Assembly (NCBI GenBank): GCA_025353305.1
Contig: JANXQX010000299.1
Coordinates: 1-23,930 of the forward strand
DNA from: Holophagaceae bacterium
GTDB lineage: Bacteria > Acidobacteriota > Holophagae > Holophagales > Holophagaceae
Length of the DNA stretch: 23,930 nt
Direction: 5' to 3'
Below are positions 7,437 through 15,400 of this stretch, in pieces. Both the position numbers and the translations under genes were made by a program. Under the pieces are notes generated by a model that did no database searches, was not told the DNA's origin, and saw nothing but the letters and a program-made list of their open reading frames with translations. Position 1 is the first letter of the stretch. Every line of letters begins with the position of its first letter.

Positions 7437-9269
7437 TCAGCTTTTGGCCGGTGAGCGCCAGAGCCCGCTCAGGATCAGCTCGCGCATGGGGCGGAACTCC
7501 CGGGGCAGTTTGTCGTAGAGCTTTTCCAGGAGTTCTTCATGGCGCAGGACCTCCAGGCGCCACTCGTCCCGGTCGATCTTCATCAGTTCTGCGAAGTTCG
7601 CCTTGTCAAACCCCTGGATGCCTTCCAGGTCGAGATCCTGCTCCCGGGGGACCCAGCCCAGCACCGTTTCCGCGGCGAAGGCGCGACCATGGACTCGGTC
7701 CACCATCCACTTGAGCACGCGCATGTTCTCGGAATAGCCGGGCCAAAGGAATTTGCCATTGGCACCCTTGCGGAACCAGTTCACGACAAAGATCATCGGG
7801 GGAATCGGGATTTGCTGGCCGACCTGCAGCCAATGGTCGAAGTAGTCGCCCATGTGATAGCCGCAGAAAGGCAGCATGGCAAAGGGATCGCGGCGCACCT
7901 CGCCGATTGTTCCTGCGGCGGCGGCGGTCATTTCCGACCCGATGGTGGCGGCCATGTAGACGCCGAAATTCCAATTAGCGGTCTGGGTCACCAGGGGCAC
8001 GGTGCTGGCGCGGCGACCGCCGAAGATGAAAGCGCTGATCGGCACGCCCGTCGGGTCCTCCCAGGCGGGATCGATGGTAGGGCACTGGCTTGCGGGGGCA
8101 GTGAACCGCGCATTGGCATGGGCGGCGGGCTGGCCCGAAGCTTTGTCGTGGGGCTGGCCCTGCCAGTTGGTCAGGCCGTCGGGCACTTCATCTGTCATGC
8201 CCTCCCACCAAACGTCGCCATCGGCTGTCAGCGCCACGTTGGTGAAGATGCAGTTCTCCTGGATGGTGAGCATGGCATTGGGGTTGGTCTTGAACGAAGT
8301 GCCCGGAGCCACGCCGAAGAACCCGGCTTCCGGATTGATGGCGTAGAGGCGGCCATCGGCACCGGGCTTGATCCAGGCGATGTCATCGCCGACGGTGGTG
8401 ACCTTGTGGTCCTTGAACCGCTCAGGGCTTTGGATCATCGCGAAATTCGTCTTGCCGCAGGCACTGGGGAAGGCCGCCGCCGCATAGGTCTTCTGCTTGT
8501 CCGGTGTTTCCAGGCCGAGGATGAGCATGTGTTCGGCCAGCCAGCCCTGGTCCCGGGCCATGGTGGACGCGATGCGCAAGGCGAAGCACTTTTTCCCCAG
8601 GAGCGCGTTGCCGCCATAGCCGGACCCGAAGCTCCAGATGCTGTGTTCCTCAGGAAAGTGGACGATGTACTTGTTTTCCGCATTGCAGGGCCAGGCCACG
8701 TCCGCCTGGCCGGGCTGCAGGGGCATTCCGACGCTGTGGAGGGCGGGCACGAAGGGGCCGTCCCCCAACACTTCATACACGGCCCGGCCCATGCGCGTCA
8801 TGATCTTCATGTTCACGGCCACGTAGGGCGAGTCCGACAGTTCCACGCCGATGTGCGCGATGTTGGAGCCGAGGGGGCCCATGCTGAAGGGAATGACATA
8901 AAGCGTGCGCCCGGCCATGCAGCCCTTGAAGAGGCCTTTCAGCTTCGCCTTCATCTCCGCGGGCTCCATCCAGTTGTTGGTGGGCCCCGCGTCATCCTTG
9001 CGTTCGGAGCAGATGAAAGTGCGGTCCTCCACCCGGGCCACGTCGGCGGGATCAGACCAGGCCAGGAAGGAATTGGGGCGCTTGGCGGGGTTCAGACGCC
9101 GGAAGGTGCCGCCGGCCACCATCTGCTCGCAGAGGCGCTGGTATTCGGTCTCGGAGCCGTCGCACCAGTAGACATCCTTGGGCTGGCAGAGTGCTACGAC
9201 CTCCTCCACCCACAGGATCAACTTCGGGTTGGTCACACAACTTGGAACCGCTAGGGCGCTGGTACTCAT
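7437..9269 (-). CDS. pckG: Phosphoenolpyruvate carboxykinase, GTP-dependent
   Basis: This 610-residue cytosolic enzyme interconverts oxaloacetate plus GTP with PEP, CO2 and GDP, linking the TCA cycle to gluconeogenesis. Length and motifs fit the GTP class rather than the ATP class. They include the P-loop with its reactive cysteine in FPSACGKTN (about 267-275), kinase-2 VGDDIAWI (about 293-300), the substrate-site GGRRAS (about 417-422), and the guanine-side motif VNWFRKG followed by [11 protein letters not shown]. The ATG at 9269 is preferred because GGAG lies 6 nt upstream. An in-frame GTG at 9308 would add 13 residues but has no ribosome-binding site. The gene is transcribed away from the TauE-like gene and ends at its own terminator. 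Confidence 0.96.
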   Translation of the reverse strand: MSTSALAVPSCVTNPKLILWVEEVVALCQPKDVYWCDGSETEYQRLCEQMVAGGTFRRLNPAKRPNSFLAWSDPADVARVEDRTFICSERKDDAGPTNNWMEPAEMKAKLKGLFKGCMAGRTLYVIPFSMGPLGSNIAHIGVELSDSPYVAVNMKIMTRMGRAVYEVLGDGPFVPALHSVGMPLQPGQADVAWPCNAENKYIVHFPEEHSIWSFGSGYGGNALLGKKCFALRIASTMARDQGWLAEHMLILGLETPDKQKTYAAAAFPSACGKTNFAMIQSPERFKDHKVTTVGDDIAWIKPGADGRLYAINPEAGFFGVAPGTSFKTNPNAMLTIQENCIFTNVALTADGDVWWEGMTDEVPDGLTNWQGQPHDKASGQPAAHANARFTAPASQCPTIDPAWEDPTGVPISAFIFGGRRASTVPLVTQTANWNFGVYMAATIGSEMTAAAAGTIGEVRRDPFAMLPFCGYHMGDYFDHWLQVGQQIPIPPMIFVVNWFRKGANGKFLWPGYSENMRVLKWMVDRVHGRAFAAETVLGWVPREQDLDLEGIQGFDKANFAELMKIDRDEWRLEVLRHEELLEKLYDKLPREFRPMRELILSGLWRSPAKS

Positions 9270-9422
9270 GTTGATCTCCGGTGTCTGCTTCAAGTCCACC
9301 AATTTCACAAAGAATTGCCGTGTGATTGAGCTCGGCTCAGAGCGGCAAGTCTAGCATCGGGCAACGGGGACGGTGGTTCGAAAGGCTGGCCAGGAATGGA
9401 TGCATCCGGGATGATGTAACCA

Positions 9423-10190
9423 ATGCTTGAAAACTGGCTCAACCAACCTCATGCCGCGCCTTGGCTGATCATCATGTGGGTGGCGGGCGTACTGGGATCC
9501 ATCGGCCATTGCGCGGGGATGTGCGGTCCCATCGTTGCCAGTTTCGGAATCTCCCAGGCAAAACATGGTGGCCGTTCGTGGACGCGGCATCTGCTTTTCC
9601 AAGTGGGCCGCATCACAACCTACGCGATGCTTGGCGCCCTGATCGGGTTCGTGGGTGGGTTCGCCCGGCTGCAGACGGTCCAGGATATGCACGAGTGCTG
9701 CCGCCCCGATGGCCAGGCCCTTGTGGCCGCCCAGGCTTGGCCTTGGCAGATCTACATGAAGCTTGGAATCGGGTTCCTGATGCTCCTGCTGGGGCTTTTC
9801 ATGCTGCTCGGTCGCCGCGCGGATGCCTTGATGGAATTTCCGCTTCCGCGCTTTCTATCAAGGCTGCTGAGCCAAGGCCTGAAATTTGGCGGCACACCCT
9901 ATCTGCTTGGAATGATGTGGGGTTTCATTCCCTGTGGTCTGGTATACCTGATGCTGCTGAAAAGTCTAGACGCCGGCTCCTGGCGCATGGGCGCCGCGGG
10001 CATGGCGGCCTTTGGGTTTGGCAACCTGCCGTTGCTAATGGGCCTTGGTTTGGTGAGCACCCGCCTGGGCCAGTCGTGGAAAAATCGTCTCCTAAGAATC
10101 GGCGGAGCCCTTGTGGCGGGGATGGGTGGATATATCCTCTATCAGGCTGTAATGTTGTTGCGGCTGCAATTCCAGGTTGGGGCGCCATGA
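9423..10190 (+). CDS. TauE/SafE-like (UreH/DsbD-type) integral membrane protein
   Basis: This 255-residue protein has about six predicted membrane segments (near 14-37, 65-82, 112-131, 157-180, 190-212 and 226-247). The family signature GSIGHCAGMCGP lies in the first helix (Cys30, Cys34), and WGFIPCGLVYLML in the fourth (Pro170-Cys171). These two cysteine motifs place it in the DsbD-like/'sulfite exporter TauE/SafE' group, several members of which act in metal or redox handling for cytochrome oxidase maturation. The loop at about residues 83-110 is long and contains a Cys-Cys pair. Its stop overlaps the next start by 4 bases (ATGA). The substrate is unknown, and no cytochrome oxidase gene is nearby to support the metal role. 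Confidence 0.85.
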   Translation: MLENWLNQPHAAPWLIIMWVAGVLGSIGHCAGMCGPIVASFGISQAKHGGRSWTRHLLFQVGRITTYAMLGALIGFVGGFARLQTVQDMHECCRPDGQALVAAQAWPWQIYMKLGIGFLMLLLGLFMLLGRRADALMEFPLPRFLSRLLSQGLKFGGTPYLLGMMWGFIPCGLVYLMLLKSLDAGSWRMGAAGMAAFGFGNLPLLMGLGLVSTRLGQSWKNRLLRIGGALVAGMGGYILYQAVMLLRLQFQVGAP

Positions 10191-10693
10191 ACGAAGAGAA
10201 ACGACACGAGGCAATGGAAGTGGTGGGCAAGGCCTACCAACTCCACATGAGAGGCGAAGTGGACCAGGCCATCGAGCTGTATACCGAGAGCCTGGATATC
10301 GAGCCGACCGCGGAGGCCTATACCTTCCGGGGATGGGCACAAAGCTGCAACCACGACTTCGATGAGGCCATCGCCGACTGCCACCGGGCCATCGACCTTG
10401 ACCCGGAATTCGGCAACCCCTATAACGACATCGGTGCCTACTACCTGGAATTGGGCCAGCCCGATGACGCCATCCCGTGGCTGAAGATGGCCCTGAAAGC
10501 CAAACGGTATGAAAGCTACTGCTTTCCTCAATTCAATCTGGGCCGGGCCTATGAGGGTCTGGGACAGTTGGACAAAGCCCTGGAGCGTTTCAACTCGGCC
10601 CTGAATGAAAACCCGCGCTACTTGCAGGCCGCGAAGGCCCTGGAGCGCGTGAAACAGAAAATCGCAGCCTCAAACCCGACCACGATGGCCTGA
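10187..10693 (+). CDS. Small tetratricopeptide-repeat protein
   Basis: This 168-residue soluble protein has no signal peptide. At least three TPR units are visible: about 15-42 (AYQLHMRGEVDQAIELYTES), 43-76 (AYTFRGWAQSCNHDFDEAI), 77-106 (NPYNDIGAYYLELGQPDDAI) and 114-146 (FNLGRAYEGLGQLDKALERF). It is a likely protein-binding adaptor; its partner is unknown. The start at ATG 10187 overlaps the preceding gene's stop. The reading frame stays open further upstream through the membrane-protein gene, but that extension is out-of-frame coding sequence of the neighbour. An AAGGAG for the next gene overlaps the end of this gene. Confidence 0.88.
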   Translation: MNEEKRHEAMEVVGKAYQLHMRGEVDQAIELYTESLDIEPTAEAYTFRGWAQSCNHDFDEAIADCHRAIDLDPEFGNPYNDIGAYYLELGQPDDAIPWLKMALKAKRYESYCFPQFNLGRAYEGLGQLDKALERFNSALNENPRYLQAAKALERVKQKIAASNPTTMA

Positions 10694-10704
10694 AGGAGCC
10701 CTTG

Positions 10705-11193
10705 ATGACCGATCCCAAATCTACGGTGGGCCCCGCCTTGGGCAAGATTCCTTCCGGCCTGGCCATCGCCACGGCGCAGCACGGCGCCGAGCGCACCGGT
10801 TTTCTCGCCTCCTGGTTCCAACAGGTGAGTTTTGATCCCCCGCTCGTGATGGTTTGCGTTAAGGCGGGCCGGCCCATCGAATCGCTCATCGAGGGTAGTG
10901 GTCATTTCGCGCTCAACATCCTGGCGGAGGGTGATTTTGCCAGCCTCAAACGCTATGGCAAAGGTTTTGAGCCGGGCCAGGATCCCTGGGCCGAGACCCC
11001 CGAGGACCTGTTGGACGGACACCTTGCGCCGGTCTTCGCCAAAGGATTTGCTAACCTGGTCTTGAAGCATCTCCGCACGCTCGATGCAGGTGGCGACCAC
11101 CTGATCCATATCGGCAAGGTGATCGGCGGCGGGGTTCAGAATCCTGAAGCCAAGCCCTACATCCACATCCGGAAGGATGGGTTCGGGTACTGA
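10705..11193 (+). CDS. Flavin reductase-like FMN-binding protein
   Basis: This 162-residue protein has the flavin reductase-like split-barrel fold. FLASWFQQVSFDPPLVMV (about 33-50) is the FMN-contact region. Other markers are FALNILAEGD (about 71-80), the loop after YGKGFEPGQDPW, and GDHLIHIGKV (about 130-139) with the conserved Gly-Asp-His. The pattern resembles the C-terminal reductase module of cyanobacterial flavodiiron proteins and flavoredoxins. It probably binds FMN and moves electrons from NAD(P)H or a redox partner. ATG 10705 is chosen over the adjacent TTG 10702 because AAGGAG lies 6 nt before it. Its stop overlaps the mqnD start by one base (TGATG). The redox partner is not evident. 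Confidence 0.88.
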   Translation: MTDPKSTVGPALGKIPSGLAIATAQHGAERTGFLASWFQQVSFDPPLVMVCVKAGRPIESLIEGSGHFALNILAEGDFASLKRYGKGFEPGQDPWAETPEDLLDGHLAPVFAKGFANLVLKHLRTLDAGGDHLIHIGKVIGGGVQNPEAKPYIHIRKDGFGY

Positions 11194-11990
11194 TGCACAT
11201 CACCATCGCCCATAGTCCCGATAGTGATGACGCCTACATGATGGCTCCCCTGGCACTCGGATGGATGGATCCTGAGGGCTTTGACGTTGATTTTGTTCGT
11301 AAGGACATCGAGCAGTTGAATCGGGAAGCCCTGGAAGCCCGCTATGAAGTCACGGCCATCAGTTTTGGGGCCTACCCCGAGTTGCTCGGCAAGTACGACC
11401 TTCTTACCGCGGGCTCCAGCATTCAGGAAGGGACCGGGCCCCTCGTGGTTGCCAGAAAGCCCATGAGCCGAGAGCAATTGGCATCTGTAACCGTGGCCAT
11501 CCCCGGACTACGTACTTCGGCCTATCTAGCAATGAGGAAGTGGCTGGCGGGCCTGAAAGTGGAATTATTGCCCTTTGATCAGATTCTCCCGGCGGTGGCC
11601 GAGGGGCGATTCGAGGCGGGCCTGCTCATCCATGAAAGCCAACTTATGTACCAGGATGCAGGGCTTCATATAGTGGTGGACCTGGGGGCCTGGTGGAAAA
11701 CAGTCCATAATCTGCCCCTGCCCATGGGCGGGAATGCCATCCGGTCTGATTTGCCTGAGGATGAAAAACAGCACTTTGCAACGCTCATGAGGAAGAGCGT
11801 CGAAATGGCACAAGCCCGCCATTGGGAAAGTGTTGACTATGCGCAGAGCTTTGGCCGAGGCATGGACCGTGAAATGGTTGGCCGTTATGTGAATGCCTGG
11901 GTTAACGAATTCACCGTGGATCCCGGTCCCCGGGGAAGAAAGGCAGTGTCAGAACTCTTGGGACTAGAACCCTTCTGGATACAGGGTTAA
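11193..11990 (+). CDS. mqnD: MqnD-type menaquinone biosynthesis enzyme (1,4-dihydroxy-6-naphthoate synthase)
   Basis: This 265-residue protein of the MqnA/MqnD family has a periplasmic-binding-protein-like fold and is cytosolic. In the futalosine pathway MqnD converts cyclic dehypoxanthine futalosine to 1,4-dihydroxy-6-naphthoate. It begins with HSPDSDDAYMM (7-17), the ligand-site motif of this family. DIEQLNREA (38-46) and the TAISFGAYPEL block (54-64) follow. His147 in GLLIHESQ matches the catalytic histidine position of characterised MqnD, and this favours MqnD over MqnA. The start overlaps the flavin reductase stop (TGATG), so translation is probably coupled. The other mqn genes are not in the window, which is common because the pathway is often scattered. 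Confidence 0.87.
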   Translation: MHITIAHSPDSDDAYMMAPLALGWMDPEGFDVDFVRKDIEQLNREALEARYEVTAISFGAYPELLGKYDLLTAGSSIQEGTGPLVVARKPMSREQLASVTVAIPGLRTSAYLAMRKWLAGLKVELLPFDQILPAVAEGRFEAGLLIHESQLMYQDAGLHIVVDLGAWWKTVHNLPLPMGGNAIRSDLPEDEKQHFATLMRKSVEMAQARHWESVDYAQSFGRGMDREMVGRYVNAWVNEFTVDPGPRGRKAVSELLGLEPFWIQG

Positions 11991-12090
11991 GCTATGGGTT
12001 GGTAAAAAATTACCTGTGAATTACAAGGGTGTTTGTTGTGCCCGCTCGACCCTCATTCTATCCAGAAGAATCGGTTGTCTTATCTTAGTT

Positions 12091-12128
12091 GCCAGCTTTC
12101 CCTGGGAATATTCTCCGGGAAACTGGGC
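12091..12128. repeat. 38-bp imperfect palindrome centred on AATATT
   Basis: Pairing the two 19-nt halves about the centre at 12109/12110 gives 14 Watson-Crick pairs, two G-T pairs and three mismatches. The best blocks are TTTCCC with GGGAAA and the GAATATTC core. It could be a protein-binding site, a transcript hairpin or the remnant of a small mobile element. It lacks a following T-run, so it is not an intrinsic terminator for mqnD. Confidence 0.55.
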
Positions 12129-12196
12129 ATTGGAAGCTTTTTGGACTTAACTTTCTCTGGCTTGAAGTTTGCCAATGCAACTGGTTGTCCATGTTG

Positions 12197-12214
12197 GGGT
12201 CAAATTCCTGACCC
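12197..12214. repeat. Hairpin GGGTCA-N6-TGACCC
   Basis: Perfect 6-bp arms (12197-12202 and 12209-12214) enclose AATTCC. It stands alone with no flanking T-run. It resembles the short palindromes dispersed in intergenic DNA, but only a genome-wide copy count would tell whether it is repetitive. Confidence 0.5.
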
Positions 12215-12323
12215 TTGTACCTATCCTGAGGGGGTTCCTAGCGTGTCAGCGTTCTTTTCGGGTAGGTCAGATGGCACCCAACAGGCCGGAATTAACCATT
12301 GGCATATGAAGAATGTGCTAGGC

Positions 12324-12352
12324 TTGACGGAAGGATACCCCAAGTCTATCTA
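12324..12352 (+). promoter_or_regulatory. Candidate promoter of the PKD lipoprotein gene
   Basis: TTGACG (12324-12329) matches five of six -35 positions. It is followed after exactly 17 bp by TATCTA (12347-12352), a weaker -10 with TAT conserved. The element ends 56 nt before the ATG at 12409. It is inferred from sequence alone. Confidence 0.4.
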
Positions 12353-12408
12353 TTGGTTGTTAGCGAAAGCATTTTCCTTCAGGAATACTCTCAAGTTCAG
12401 AGGCATAT

Positions 12409-15400
12409 ATGCAGCCTAGGTATCGAAGTTTCCTCCCCCTGGTTCCTATTGTGGGGCTTGTCCTCTTCCTCGGCTGCAATAACGGCGGGGCGGGCGTCAG
12501 CAACTCGGTCAGTCTTCCCAAGGGGAATGTAGCTCCCACCGCAACCATCACCGGGTATTCCCCAGCGGACGCTCCCCTTGTGCGCTATAAGCCCTATGGC
12601 TTTACCGCTACCGCCACCGACCCGGACATTGGGGATTCCATTTCCAAATATGAATGGGATTTTGGGGACGGAACGCCACGGGTGTCGACCACAACGGGTG
12701 CCGTGGCGCATGTTTTCAATGCGGCGGGTTCGGGAGCTGATGGCACTTTGCAGGTGCAGGTGAGGGCCTATGACTCCTCGAACATGGCAGGTCCTTTTGC
12801 ATCATTAACTGTGTCAGTGAATTCGGCGGATTCCCCCATCACGCCGACCTTCCAGTCCCCGGCCAGCGCCGTGACCCTTCAGGCCGATGGCGCTGGTGGG
12901 GTTCATCTGACTTATGCAATCAAAGTGGTGAGCACTTCCGCCGGAACCATCGGCCTCTCCAATGTGAACTTCAATCCTGGGGATTCCCTGGCGACCATAG
13001 TCAGTTCCCAATCAGTTGGCGGTGGGGTTTTCAGTTACGTTGTGAATTACAACGGATCGAGTATCCCCAGTACACGGAAGGCTAATCCGACCGTTCAAGT
13101 CATTGATTCAATTGGTGTCAGCAGCGCTTTGGTGAATGGCCCCCTGGTTACGATCAATACGCTGTCCTCAGCCAATCATGCGCCAGTGATCACCATGACG
13201 GCCATCCCCCGGATCGTGGCCGGTGCCAATTCGACCTGGCAGAATGTGGCCATTGATTTCAGGGCCAGCGCGACGGATGCGGATGGGGACACCATGACCT
13301 ATTCGTGGAATTTTGGAGACGGTGGAGCCGGTGATGTGCCCCCGACACAAGCGGGCTCGGCCCTGAGCCAGACCCACGCCTTTGCTGCTGCAGGTATCTA
13401 CCCGGTGGTGTTCACGGCGGATGACAGCCGAACCGGTGGGATCAAGTCCATCAGCTTGAACCTGAACATCCTTCCGAATACCGCCCCGGCTCTTAGTGTG
13501 GCGCAGAATCCTGCAGGAAACCCATACGCCAACGTGCCCGTGGCGTTCACGGCGACGACGTCGGATTTAAATGGGGACGCGGTAAACGTGTCCTGGGATT
13601 TCGGAGACACCTCGCCCATCGTGTTGGGCTCATCCGTGGTCCATGCTTTCCAGGTTTCCGGCATCACCTTGGTGAAAGCTATCGCCGACGATGGAAAGGG
13701 TGGGCTGACCACTCAGACTTTGACCATCACGGTGCTGGCGAATCACCCCCCAGTCTCTTCGGTGTCCACACCAGCCGCCAATCTTTACCAGAACAAGCCC
13801 TACACCTTCACTGCGAACGCCATTGATGCGGACGTAGGCGACACCATCACCCAGTACCAATGGGATTTCGGCGATGGCACGGGCATCCAGACCGCAGCCA
13901 CGGCGACGCTAAGCCACACCTATGCCTCGACTTTCACAGGCACAGCGCTGGTGATGGTGCGTGCGGTGGACAATCATGGAAGCTTGGGTGATTTCAGTCC
14001 GGCGGTGCCCTTCCCGGTGGTTTTAACTCCCCTGCCGGTCATCACCTTCCTCAGCCCAGGCGCCACTTCCCTGAATGTGGATCTGAACGGCACGGTCACC
14101 CAAGCCTTCAGCTTCACGGCATCAAACCCCCGGGCAGGCAGCCCAGGGGTGACGGATCCCATACCCACCGCCAATATCACTTTCCTGCCCAATGACGCCG
14201 GCGCCACCATCACCACGAAGGTCAGCAATGGGGGCGGAAGATACACCTATACGGTGCAGTACTCCGGGGCCTCAGTCGCGGGCACCCGCACCGCTACGCC
14301 GTTGGCCTATGCGACAGATAGCGTCGGCATCCAAGGCCTTCCCACCAGTGGACCGGCGATCACCCTCAACACACTTGGGGCGAACACCGCGCCGGCCATC
14401 ACCTTGACCAACCCGGCGACGGACAACACGGTTGCCTGGACCTCGAAGCCCTTCATCCTCGGATTCTCTCTCCAGGATGCGAACAATGATCCAGTGGTAT
14501 ATACGGTGGATTGGGGCGATGGCCTGCCCACCACCAGTGGTGCGCCCGTCGGTGATTTCGTGGCCGGCGTGCCGGTGACGGTCTCCCATACCTATGCAGA
14601 TGCCTTCACCGCAGGCTTCCAGAGCGTACCGATCACGGTCACTGCGACCGATAACCGCTCCACCAACAGTACGGCGGTACCCAAGACCCGCCTGGTCACA
14701 GTTACGTTCAACGCGCTTCCTACAGCGTCAATAACTTCTCCCCAAGACAGTGGCTCTGCGCCAACCGGCTATTTCCCCACGACCCTTCCATCCAATACCG
14801 TTGTCATTCCGCTGGATGGCAAGCTCAGCTTCGTTGGTGCCTCCACCCTCCCCGGCAGCCAGGATGGCGTGAGCACTGCCTGGAGCTTCCCGGGTGGCGT
14901 GCCCAGCACCGCCGCTGGCAATACTCCCAATGACATCATCTTCACGGGGCCCTTGGGCGTCATCACGCCCACTACAGTTACCTATACGGTCACGGATGCA
15001 TTCGGTCGGACTGCCACTGCCATCAAACATGTGCTGATCGATGGGATCAACACTCAGCATTTCAATCTGTCCTTCCAGTACCGCCTCAAGAGCGACAACA
15101 ACGCCAACAGCACCCTGTCGCTCGTGACGATCCCCGACAATGGTCTGGGGGCGCCTGCCCGGATCTTCCAGGATGGCCTATCCAATACCTACCGGGTCGC
15201 CAGTCCGGTCACAGGTTCGACGGCTTCGGTGAGTATCCCTGTGCGTTCGGATCTGCCGTTCTATGTGGAGATTCCTGGGTTTGGTGGAGATGCTACCAGA
15301 TACCTGATGCGCATTCCCAACGCCCCCACCGGGCCCTATGCTGATCCCACCCTTGTTGCACCTGTCTCAAGCGGCAGTTCCACCTTCAGTTTCAGCGCCC

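Larger units (their letters stand above)
11991..12408. other. AT-richer 418-nt intergenic region with two palindromes
   Basis: This stretch is visibly poorer in G+C than its neighbours. It holds a 38-bp near-palindrome (12091-12128), a GGGTCA/TGACCC hairpin (12197-12214) and a candidate promoter for the PKD gene (12324-12352). One frame stays open over much of it (12033-12419), but its composition is unlike a protein, with scattered cysteines and no ribosome-binding site. It also runs into the PKD gene start. No convincing gene, tRNA or known riboswitch was recognised. Confidence 0.6.

Noticed and set aside
7539..9254. 571-codon open frame on the plus strand opposite pckG
   Set aside because: It is fully antisense to a well-supported enzyme gene. 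Its His/Gly/Val-rich composition is typical of the antisense frame of a GC-rich gene, and it has no recognisable motif.
9461..10693. 410-codon frame that would fuse sequence within the TauE-like gene to the small TPR protein
   Set aside because: The first 242 codons are out of frame with a clear membrane protein and look random. The TPR protein has its own ATG at 10187 with the usual ATGA overlap.
12001..12014. GGTAA...TTACC as a terminator for mqnD
   Set aside because: The stem is only 5 bp with an A-rich loop and no following T-run.
11991..12408. Cyclic-di-GMP (GEMM-type) or other known riboswitch before the PKD gene
   Set aside because: Such switches can precede extracellular PKD proteins, so I looked for their conserved core, but the signature sequence is absent by eye. 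An Infernal search would settle it.
12033..12419. 128-codon open frame in the AT-rich intergenic region
   Set aside because: It has no ribosome-binding site, no recognised motif, composition unlike the neighbours, and it runs into the PKD gene start. The palindromes also argue for non-coding DNA.
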